Shown in pieces: positions 9,065-14,808 of a stretch of 15,629 nt of DNA. A program made the translations under genes and the position numbers. The stretch is taken from positions 1 to 15,629 of the forward strand of contig UQMC01000036.1 in assembly GCA_900542115.1 (NCBI GenBank), given 5' to 3'. This DNA is from an uncultured Oscillibacter sp. GTDB taxonomy: Bacteria > Bacillota > Clostridia > Oscillospirales > Oscillospiraceae. Under the pieces are notes generated by a model. The model saw only the letters and a list, made by a program, of their open reading frames with translations. It had not been told where the DNA came from and did not search any database. Each line of letters begins with the position of its first letter. Position 1 is the stretch's first letter.

Positions 9065-9086
9065 TTTCGGATAGAACGTGTATAAT
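9059..9086 (+). promoter_or_regulatory. Putative promoter of the amino acid ABC transporter operon
   Basis: TTGCAT (9059-9064) and a perfect TATAAT (9081-9086) are separated by 16 bases. Transcription would start near 9093, leaving a leader of about 50 bases. The -35 overlaps the last TGCA element of the upstream palindrome array, so a protein bound there could block or alter initiation (inference). Confidence 0.6.
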
Positions 9087-9102
9087 CATTCACATAAGGA
9101 AA

Positions 9103-9117
9103 CGGAGCACAGCTCCG
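9103..9117 (+). other. Small leader hairpin of the binding-protein mRNA
   Basis: CGGAGC and GCTCCG form a perfect 6-base stem around an ACA loop, about ten bases after the predicted transcript start and upstream of the ribosome binding site. It could act as a 5' stabiliser for a highly expressed message. It is too small and lacks a T tract to be a terminator. Confidence 0.4.
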
Positions 9118-9145
9118 CAGGATGAAAAGAAAAGGAGATTTTATT

Positions 9146-10021
9146 ATGAAACAGGTCAAGAAAACTCTGGCGCTGGCTATGAGCGCCCTGATGCTGCTGG
9201 CCATGCTGACCGGCTGCGGTTCCAGCAAGAAGGACGATGCCCCCGCCGCTGACAGCAACACCGAAACGCAGGAGCCCGCCGCCGATACCACCTCCTCCAA
9301 GCTGGATCAGATCAAGGCTAACGGCAAGCTGCTTGTCGGCACGGAGGCTCAGTACGCTCCCTACGAGTTCAAGGATTTGGACGCCAACTTCGCCGGCTGC
9401 GATATGTGGCTGGCCCAGCAGATCGCTGACTCCCTCGGTGTAGAGCTGGAGGTTGTGGATATGTCCTTTGACGGTATCATCCCCGCTGTGAAGTCCGGTC
9501 AGGTGGACATCGGCATTGCCGCTTTCACCAAGACGCCCGAGCGTGCCGAGGAGATCGACTTCAGCGATCTGTATGAGACCAGCGCCCAGTTTCTCGTTGT
9601 GAAGACCGGTAACGCCGATGTGTATTCCACCAAGGAAGCCCTTGCCGGTCAGAAGGTCGGCGCTCAGAAGGGCACCATCCAATCCCAGTTGATTCAGTCC
9701 GCTCTGCCCGACAGCGAGCTGTTCGAGCTTGAGAAGTATCCCGCTCTGGCTCTGGAGGTTCAGAACGGCAACATCGCCGGTCTCGTTGTGGATCAGGCCG
9801 TGGGCGAGTCCCTGATTGCCACCAGCAACGGCGGTCTTGAAGTCGCAAACTTTGAGTTCACCGCTGAGGAAGCCTCCTTCGGCAAGGCTGCCGTAATTGC
9901 CAAGGGCAACGAGGATCTGGTGGCCGCTGTCAACGAGGTCATCAACAAGGTCACTGCCGATGGCAGCTACCAGAAGGCTTATGACGAGGCCGTTGAGCTG
10001 GCCGCCAGCATGGGTCTGTAA
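9146..10021 (+). CDS. Amino acid ABC transporter substrate-binding lipoprotein (family 3)
   Basis: This 291-residue extracytoplasmic solute-binding protein would capture a polar amino acid and deliver it to the membrane permease. It begins with a lipoprotein signal: KK after the start, a hydrophobic stretch at residues 8-21 and a lipobox LTGC with C24 as the lipidated cysteine, followed by an acidic, Ala/Thr-rich linker to about residue 50. The mature part shows family-3 features such as KLLVGTEAQYAPYEF, FDGIIPAVKSGQVDIGIAAF and TPERAEEIDFS. The start at 9146 is chosen because AAAGGAGA (9131-9138) lies 7 bases before it and the signal peptide begins there; an in-frame ATG at 9122 precedes the ribosome binding site. 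All 17 lysines after the lipobox use AAG, unlike the mixed AAA/AAG in the racemase gene, which fits high expression. The ligand cannot be named from sequence. Confidence 0.93.
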   Translation: MKQVKKTLALAMSALMLLAMLTGCGSSKKDDAPAADSNTETQEPAADTTSSKLDQIKANGKLLVGTEAQYAPYEFKDLDANFAGCDMWLAQQIADSLGVELEVVDMSFDGIIPAVKSGQVDIGIAAFTKTPERAEEIDFSDLYETSAQFLVVKTGNADVYSTKEALAGQKVGAQKGTIQSQLIQSALPDSELFELEKYPALALEVQNGNIAGLVVDQAVGESLIATSNGGLEVANFEFTAEEASFGKAAVIAKGNEDLVAAVNEVINKVTADGSYQKAYDEAVELAASMGL

Positions 10022-10041
10022 GTTACACAGTAAATGAACAA

Positions 10042-10073
10042 CGGGCCTCGCCGAAAAATCTCGGCGGGGCTCG
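10042..10073 (+). other. Intercistronic hairpin between binding-protein and permease genes
   Basis: A stem of about 13 pairs (10042-10054 with 10061-10073, including two G-T pairs) closes a 6-base AAAATC loop 20 bases after the binding-protein stop codon. It is GC-rich but followed by C/T-mixed sequence with no T run, so it is not a canonical terminator. Such hairpins often protect the upstream binding-protein mRNA and lower downstream permease and ATPase levels (family knowledge, inferred here). Confidence 0.55.
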
Positions 10074-10140
10074 CGCCTGTCCTTTCCCACTGCCTTTCCC
10101 CATCCCCGGCATTCTTAATACGATAGGAGGAGCTTCCCCC

Positions 10141-10833
10141 ATGACCTTTTTTGAAACCATGGCAAAGCTGCTGGAGCGCTACAGCAGCTTCTTTACGGAG
10201 GGTATTGTCAATACCCTCATCATTGCCGCCTTTGCCGTGCTGCTGGGTACGGTGTTCGGTACGCTGATGGCTACGCTGCGGATGTGCCGCATCCCGCCTC
10301 TGCGGTGGCTGGCAGTGGCCTACATCGAATTTATCCGCGGTACGCCGCTGATGGTCCAGCTCATGTTCATTTTCTACGGCCTGCCTATGATTGGCTTTAC
10401 CATTCCGGATGTCTCTTGGATTCCGAACTTCTCCCGGTTCACCGCCGGTATTGTGGCCATGAGCATGAATAGCTGCGCCTATGTAGCGGAGATCATCCGT
10501 TCCGGCATTCAGGCCGTGGACCCCGGTCAGATGGAGGCCGCCCGGAGCGTTGGCTTCAGCAGCGGAGAGGCCATGCGCCTTGTGGTTCTGCCGCAGGCTG
10601 TCCGCAATATTCTCCCCGCCCTCGGCAATGAGTTTGTCACCGTCATCAAGGAGTCCTCTATCGTTTCCGTCATCGGCATTGCGGACCTGATGTTCCGCAC
10701 TAATGACGTCATCGCCGTGACCTATAAAAATCTGGAGTGTCTGGCCATCGCGGCGCTGTGCTACTTCGTGCTGACCTTTATCAGCGGCCGGGTTGTATCT
10801 CTGGTGGAAAGGAAGATGTCTCATGGAAAATAA
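10141..10833 (+). CDS. Amino acid ABC transporter permease (HisM/GlnP type)
   Basis: This is the membrane channel subunit of a polar amino acid importer, 230 residues as usual for the family. It has an N-terminal membrane helix around 21-46, a segment with the family-typical RGTPLMVQL (66-74), a further helix near 101-120 and a last helix near 199-217. The EAA loop, which docks onto the ATPase, is at 132-151 ([20 protein letters not shown]) with the conserved glycine. AGGAGGAG at 10125-10132 is a near-perfect ribosome binding site 8 bases from the ATG. Only one permease gene is present, so it probably works as a homodimer. Its 3' end overlaps the ATPase gene by 11 bases. Confidence 0.95.
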   Translation: MTFFETMAKLLERYSSFFTEGIVNTLIIAAFAVLLGTVFGTLMATLRMCRIPPLRWLAVAYIEFIRGTPLMVQLMFIFYGLPMIGFTIPDVSWIPNFSRFTAGIVAMSMNSCAYVAEIIRSGIQAVDPGQMEAARSVGFSSGEAMRLVVLPQAVRNILPALGNEFVTVIKESSIVSVIGIADLMFRTNDVIAVTYKNLECLAIAALCYFVLTFISGRVVSLVERKMSHGK

Positions 10834-11566
10834 GCAGGAAATTCTCCGGGTTGTTGACCTTGAAAAAAAATTTCATAAGCTGGAGGTCCTGAAGGGCATC
10901 AACGTCAGCTTCCACGAAAATGAAGTTGTATCCATCATCGGCCCCTCCGGCGGCGGAAAGTCCACGTTCCTGCGCTGCCTGAACCTTTTGGAGCAGCCTA
11001 CCTCCGGCCAGATTTTATTTGATGGTACGGACATCTGCTCCATCAAGGGCAAGGCCATCGACCAGTGCCGCCAGCGGATGGGTATGGTATTCCAGCAGTT
11101 CAACCTGTTCAACAACATGGACGTTATGCGCAACTTGATCGCCGCCCCCACCCGCATCAAGGGCATGAGTCAGGAGGAGGCGCAGGATAAGGCCCTGTCC
11201 CTTCTTTCCAAGGTGGGCCTTGCTGACCGGGCCGACGCTTATCCCAGTCAGCTCTCCGGCGGTCAAAAGCAAAGAATCGCCATTGTACGCTCGCTGATGA
11301 TGGACCCGGAGGTCATGCTGTTTGATGAGCCCACCTCTGCGCTGGACCCGGAGATGATCGGCGAGGTGCTGGACGTTATGCGTGACCTTGCGGAAAGCGG
11401 CATGACGATGATCGTGGTGACGCACGAAATGCGCTTTGCCAGGGAGGTCAGCAGCCGCACCATCTTCCTTGATGGCGGCACTATCGGCGAAGATAAGCCC
11501 TCCCAAGAGCTGTTCGCCCACCCCGAAAGCCCCCGGCTTGTCACGTTTCTCAATAAGGTTCTGTAA
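10823..11566 (+). CDS. Amino acid ABC transporter ATP-binding protein (GlnQ/HisP type)
   Basis: This 247-residue cytoplasmic ATPase powers the amino acid importer. Motifs in order: Walker [10 protein letters not shown] (40-48), Q-loop VFQQFNLF (89-96), signature LSGGQKQR (144-151), Walker B VMLFDEP with D168 and the catalytic E169 (164-170), D-loop SALD and switch H201. A GGAAAGGAAG stretch lies 7 bases before the ATG at 10823. The in-frame ATG at 10793 has no comparable site and would give a ten-residue extension that is not family-like. The start overlaps the permease stop by 11 bases, so translation is probably coupled. It is the last gene of the operon, followed by a strong terminator. 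Confidence 0.96.
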   Translation: MENKQEILRVVDLEKKFHKLEVLKGINVSFHENEVVSIIGPSGGGKSTFLRCLNLLEQPTSGQILFDGTDICSIKGKAIDQCRQRMGMVFQQFNLFNNMDVMRNLIAAPTRIKGMSQEEAQDKALSLLSKVGLADRADAYPSQLSGGQKQRIAIVRSLMMDPEVMLFDEPTSALDPEMIGEVLDVMRDLAESGMTMIVVTHEMRFAREVSSRTIFLDGGTIGEDKPSQELFAHPESPRLVTFLNKVL

Positions 11567-11580
11567 TCACGCAATTATAA

Positions 11581-11619
11581 AAGAGCGCTGCATGGAGTAT
11601 TCCATGCAGCGCTCTTTTT
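11581..11619. terminator. Bidirectional intrinsic terminator between the ABC operon and spoIIR
   Basis: A perfect 16-base stem (11581-11596 with 11601-11616) with a GTAT loop is followed by T residues on the plus strand and by TTTTAT on the minus strand. It ends the plus-strand transporter operon and, convergently, the minus-strand spoIIR transcript. Confidence 0.93.
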
Positions 11620-11621
11620 CT

Positions 11622-12239
11622 CTATTCTGCCAGCCTTGCCTTCAATTTCTCCCATAGCTCCACAGTCTTGAATTTCAGCACATAGCCTTCGTCCGCCTCT
11701 GTAATGAGCGCCACCTCACCCTCCGACAGACCGGCAGACAATGCTGCCGCCGGGACATCTGCCGCCGCTGTGGTACATAGGGGCGGAAACACCACGCACC
11801 ACCAGTTTTTCCCGGCGGCATCGCCGATGAGTACCCGGAGTGCCAGATATTCCCCGGCCGGCAAAGAAAAACCGTCATATTCCCTGGTGGGGAATGCGGT
11901 CTCCGCCAGTTCCACCCTCACACCATAGGCATATCCAGTCTCCGCGACCGTGCGTTCCGCAGCAGACTTCAGTTCCGGCAGCGCCGCGTTTAGGCGCTTC
12001 TTAGCATCACTGCGGCTTTCCGCTCCCGCCAGCAGCTCTGTAGCCCGCTTCAGAACCGTGTCCCGCACCCGTAGCTTCAGCGCTTGATCCGCCTCCGAAT
12101 CCGAGTTTGCCAGCACATGAAGCCGAATCACCTTGTCCGCCAGCTCAGATTGCGTATGCAATGCCACAGCGCCGGAGGTCAGCACAAGCGCTGCAAAAAC
12201 CATCAGGAACACTTCAATGGGATGTATCCGTTTTTTCAC
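11622..12239 (-). CDS. spoIIR: Stage II sporulation protein R (SpoIIR)
   Basis: SpoIIR is made in the forespore, exported into the intermembrane space, and triggers SpoIIGA to process pro-sigma-E in the mother cell (known from Bacillus). The 205-residue product has one N-terminal membrane or signal segment (about 8-27) followed by the family hallmark IRLHVLANSDSEADQALKLRVRD and the later GKNWWCVVFPPLC. The start is a GTG at 12239. AAAGGA (minus strand, 12257-12252) is the likely ribosome binding site, at a rather long 12-base spacing, and is mostly paired inside a hairpin. The gene follows ispE on the same strand after a 57-base gap that also holds a sigma-F-like promoter. It indicates an endospore-forming host. 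Confidence 0.95.
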   Translation of the reverse strand: MKKRIHPIEVFLMVFAALVLTSGAVALHTQSELADKVIRLHVLANSDSEADQALKLRVRDTVLKRATELLAGAESRSDAKKRLNAALPELKSAAERTVAETGYAYGVRVELAETAFPTREYDGFSLPAGEYLALRVLIGDAAGKNWWCVVFPPLCTTAAADVPAAALSAGLSEGEVALITEADEGYVLKFKTVELWEKLKARLAE

Positions 12240-12244
12240 AAAAA

Positions 12245-12288
12245 ATTTCCGTCCTTTCCGTAGGTATAACGGAATTTTGGACGGAAAT
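12245..12288 (-). promoter_or_regulatory. Hairpin between ispE and spoIIR: terminator-like and sequestering the spoIIR ribosome binding site
   Basis: On the minus strand ATTTCCGTCC (12288-12279) pairs perfectly with GGACGGAAAT (12254-12245). An inner 6-base stem (12274-12269 with 12261-12256) closes a 7-base loop. The right arm runs straight into five or six T residues and then the GTG start of spoIIR. The structure therefore resembles an intrinsic terminator for ispE read-through, and it also covers most of the AAAGGA ribosome binding site. The pairing is read directly; the regulatory role is inferred. Confidence 0.6.
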
Positions 12289-12302
12289 GTCTGCTTTTAT
12301 AC
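12273..12302 (-). promoter_or_regulatory. Candidate sigma-F-type forespore promoter of spoIIR
   Basis: Minus-strand GTATA (12302-12298) lies over the last codons of ispE. After exactly 15 bases comes GTCCAAAATT (12282-12273). This resembles the sigma-F pattern of GYATA, about 15 bases, then GGNNANANT, with one mismatch at the second G. spoIIR is a sigma-F target in Bacillus. Initiation near 12266 would leave out the outer left arm of the hairpin. Confidence 0.45.
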
Positions 12303-13162
12303 CAATTTCTTTACCGGTTTGGCCACATAGGTCTGCTGATAGGACTTCTTCAGCACCTCCGCCGCCCGCTGTGCCTCCGCCGCGCTTTCAAAAATGCCGT
12401 AGACCGTCGGCCCCGAACCGCTCATTGCGGCATTGAGCGCACCGTGCGCCAGCAGGATTTCCTTGATTCGAAAGACCTCCTGGTACCGCTCCGGCAAAAA
12501 CTCCTCAAAGACGTTGCAAAGCCTGTCCGTCACCCCGGTCAGCTCTCCCCCTTGCAGCGCGGCGGTCAGACCGGCAATATCCGGGCGCTTTGAGAGCACA
12601 GCCCCATCCGCCAGCACAAACAGTTCCGGCGTGGAAATGCCAAAATCCGGCTTGCACAATACGATTTGGCACACCGGCAAGGGCGGCAAATCCGTTAGCC
12701 GCTCTCCCCGGCCCTCTGCCAGACTTGTCCCGCCGGAAACGCAGAACGGCACATCGCTCCCCACGGTCAGTCCGATGGCCCGCAAAGCCTCGTCCGGCAT
12801 TCCGGCGGCGTACAGCCTCCGCAGGCACCGCAGCAGCGCCGCCACATCAGCGCTGCCGCCTCCCAAGCCCGCAAAGGCGGGTATGTTTTTTCCAGCCGCA
12901 CCGTCAGCGGCGGCACGGGAACTCCCAGCGCCGCGAAAAACGCCTCCGCCGCCCGCTGCTCCATGGAGACCTTATCAGCCGGAAGGGAAAATGCCTCTCC
13001 GGTCAGAAGCGTAAAGCCGGTTCCCCCCTCCTCCACCGTTATGACATCGCAAAGGGAAACCGTCTGCATAACCATCCGCAGCTCATGATAGCCATCCGCT
13101 CTCCGGCCCAGAATATCCAGCGCCAGATTGATTTTTGCCGGTGCAAGCTCCTGTGTCCTCAT
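12297..13162 (-). pseudogene. ispE: 4-diphosphocytidyl-2-C-methyl-D-erythritol kinase (IspE), interrupted by a one-base frameshift
   Basis: IspE phosphorylates CDP-methylerythritol in the MEP isoprenoid pathway and is a GHMP kinase. The N-terminal part (ATG at 13162) has PAKINLALDILGRRADGYHEL. The C-terminal part, readable alone from 12866, has the ATP-binding GGGSADVAALL and later GSGPTVYGIF. The frames meet at an A6 tract (minus strand 12891-12886). The given sequence reads GAA AAA ACA TAC; one extra A would give GAA AAA AAC ATA CCC GCC TTT, that is EKNIPAF followed by AGLGGGSAD. This restores a normal IspE of 288 residues. Everything outside that point is intact, so either a recent one-base deletion or a sequence error is likely. 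The start overlaps the DUF1015 stop by ATGA, so the genes are coupled. The gene is normally essential in organisms relying on this pathway. Confidence 0.9.
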
Positions 13163-14442
13163 CGAATTTTCCGCGCCTCCAAATAGTACCGCTTATCCTC
13201 CGCCGCGCCCATGGAAAAGGTCTTGCGCGGCAGAACACCGTCTGCCATGACCGTGGAAAAAAGCTGGTCCTTTCCCATAACTGGCAGTAAAAATGCCAGA
13301 TTTCCGGGCTTTTGCCCCAGCTCCCGGGCCGTGTCATCCCCATGGATATAGTCCACCGTGGTCTCCGGGTGAATCTTCAGATAGGTGTCCAAAAAGCTCT
13401 GAATCGTCCCCACCGCCAGCTGCGCCTTCGGCGCGGGAACGCACCAGCGCTCCTGACGGTCCCGGCTGCAAACCTCTATCGAATGTCCTTCCACACCGCC
13501 GATTCGGGCATCCGGGTAAAATTCCAAGAACGCCTTCCACAACGTTTCCTCGTCCACATGGAACAGTACCCGATGAATCGGCGCGAATTGCAGCGCGGGG
13601 TCATGAAGGTTCACCACCTCCACCAGCGCGTACCGCGCCGGGAGGGACGCCCACTGCTCCGGCGGCGTCACCTTTTTCAGATCTTCATAGCAGGTCCTGG
13701 CAGTAGCCAGCGAATGATTTCCGTCCCCCACGGCAAACAGCAGCGGCGCGGCATCTGCCCTACCGTATTTTTTCGCCATGGCCTCCGGTGTGATCAGTCC
13801 GCGCAGCGCTGCTGCCGTGCGCTCCATCTGCGCCTCGGTCAGCCGGTAGCCCGCCGCACGGCCGCCGCCCAGCATCAGGTCCGTATCGTACAACCGCTCC
13901 ATATCATCTTTTTCGCTCTCAAGCGGCGAAATGACCGTATGCGCCGGGTCATCAATGAGCAGCATGACATGGGGCAACTCCAGCGCCGCGTGCTCCCGGA
14001 CCCGGACACGGGGCGGAATCCGCTCCAGCACCGTCCCCTCCGTGGCGCGAATCAGTGCTTTGGAGCCGGGAGTAAAATCGTATTGCTCCAAGTCAATACG
14101 CCCCACAATACCGTGCCGGATACGTCCATCGGACTGCGTTCGCTCCACATATACAAGAGAATCCGGCACAAAACGGAATCTGTTTTCCGCAAGATACGTT
14201 TCCATACAGGCATTCACAGCCTGAATGCGCTGCTCCACATCGGGCCGGTCCAAGTAGACCTCCGGCAGCACCAGCCGCAGCGCCGTGGGTGCCTCTCCCA
14301 CCTCTTGCTCCACTTTCTGCCAATAAGCAGGCTGCGAAGTAAACTGGTCACAGGCGATTACCGCCCATTTCCGCATATCCCGGACATTCGGCAGCAGAAT
14401 ATCCGCCGGATAAAAGCCGGTTTCCTGAAAGCTCTGGTTCAT
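13159..14442 (-). CDS. DUF1015 family protein
   Basis: This is a 427-residue soluble protein of the DUF1015 family (Pfam PF06245), whose biochemical role I cannot name. Strong family signatures are present: PADILLPNVRDMRKWAVIA and CDQFTSQPAYW (12-41), RATEGTVLERIPPR (132-145), ELPHVMLLIDDP (155-166), GDGNHS (239-244), a DYIHGDD segment near 370, and the C-terminal KTFSMG...KRYYLEARKI. The many conserved D, H and R residues suggest an enzyme, but this is inference. AAGGAG (minus strand 14453-14448) lies 5 bases before the ATG. Its stop overlaps the ispE start by 4 bases (ATGA), so it is the first gene of an operon leading into ispE and possibly spoIIR. No membrane segment or signal peptide is seen. 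Confidence 0.92.
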   Translation of the reverse strand: MNQSFQETGFYPADILLPNVRDMRKWAVIACDQFTSQPAYWQKVEQEVGEAPTALRLVLPEVYLDRPDVEQRIQAVNACMETYLAENRFRFVPDSLVYVERTQSDGRIRHGIVGRIDLEQYDFTPGSKALIRATEGTVLERIPPRVRVREHAALELPHVMLLIDDPAHTVISPLESEKDDMERLYDTDLMLGGGRAAGYRLTEAQMERTAAALRGLITPEAMAKKYGRADAAPLLFAVGDGNHSLATARTCYEDLKKVTPPEQWASLPARYALVEVVNLHDPALQFAPIHRVLFHVDEETLWKAFLEFYPDARIGGVEGHSIEVCSRDRQERWCVPAPKAQLAVGTIQSFLDTYLKIHPETTVDYIHGDDTARELGQKPGNLAFLLPVMGKDQLFSTVMADGVLPRKTFSMGAAEDKRYYLEARKIR

Positions 14443-14467
14443 AGCGTCTCCTTATTTTTTCAATCAT

Positions 14468-14486
14468 GCTGTCCAATGCCGACAGC
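14468..14486. repeat. Short dyad in the divergent DUF1015 / DUF378 intergenic region
   Basis: GCTGTC and GACAGC form a perfect 6-base inverted repeat with a 7-base spacer, placed between the two divergent genes. It has operator-like geometry, but at this length it could arise by chance. No convincing promoter hexamer pair was found in the 108-base gap on either strand. Confidence 0.3.
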
Positions 14487-14550
14487 GCGCATAAATATTC
14501 CGTCCTTGGGCAATATAGCCACAGATCAATCCAAACAGGAGGTTTCTGAC

Positions 14551-14769
14551 ATGATGGACAAGATCGCGCTGATACTGGTGATCGTAGGTGCCCTGAACTG
14601 GGGCGGTATCGGCATTTTCGGTTTCGATACGGTCGCTTTCCTCTTTGGCGGCCAGACCGCAGTCCTTTCCCGAATCATCTACGCACTGGTGGGCCTTGCC
14701 GGACTGTGGTGCATCACGCTGCTGTTCCGGGACACGGAGCACGGCACCGGCCAAGCTCACACGGCCTGA
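14551..14769 (+). CDS. DUF378 domain-containing small membrane protein
   Basis: This is a 72-residue protein of the DUF378 family (Pfam PF04070), function unknown. It has two predicted membrane helices: about residues 4-24, containing the family-typical ALILVIVGALNWGGIGIFGF, and about 38-61, with SRIIYALVGLAGLW. A short polar tail rich in H, G and T follows. AGGAGG at 14537-14542 sits 8 bases from the first of two tandem ATG codons; the second ATG at 14554 would shorten it by one residue. The open frame extends far upstream, but only as an antisense shadow of the DUF1015 gene. It is a single-gene unit, divergent from DUF1015, convergent with rqcH, and closed by a terminator. Confidence 0.9.
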   Translation: MMDKIALILVIVGALNWGGIGIFGFDTVAFLFGGQTAVLSRIIYALVGLAGLWCITLLFRDTEHGTGQAHTA

Positions 14770-14778
14770 GCACCTTGG

Positions 14779-14808
14779 AAAAAAGAGCGCCTGTGGGCGC
14801 TCTTTTTT
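14779..14808. terminator. Bidirectional intrinsic terminator between the DUF378 gene and rqcH
   Basis: GAGCGCC (14785-14791) pairs with GGCGCTC (14796-14802) around a TGTG loop. A6 lies on the left and T6 on the right, extending the stem to 13 pairs and giving a T tract on either strand. The rqcH stop codon (14809-14807) overlaps the outer A/T part of the structure. Confidence 0.92.

Noticed and set aside
10042..10073. Intrinsic terminator after the binding-protein gene
   Set aside because: The stem is followed by mixed C/T sequence without a T run, and the permease and ATPase of the same transporter follow on the same strand.
9086..10090. A minus-strand open frame of 334 codons spanning the whole binding-protein gene
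   Set aside because: It covers the promoter and the 3' hairpin as well as the gene, encodes no recognisable protein, and is explained by strong codon bias in the sense gene.
12885..12892. Canonical programmed -1 frameshift heptamer A AAA AAC in ispE
   Set aside because: The heptamer letters are present, but the zero frame reads GAA AAA ACA, so the codon boundaries do not match the slippery phase. A missing base fits better. P-site slippage alone cannot be excluded.
13312..14769. A plus-strand open frame of 485 codons opposite DUF1015
   Set aside because: Only the last 73 codons (from 14551) match a known family and have a ribosome binding site. The rest mirrors the GC-rich codons of the DUF1015 gene and has no family features of its own.
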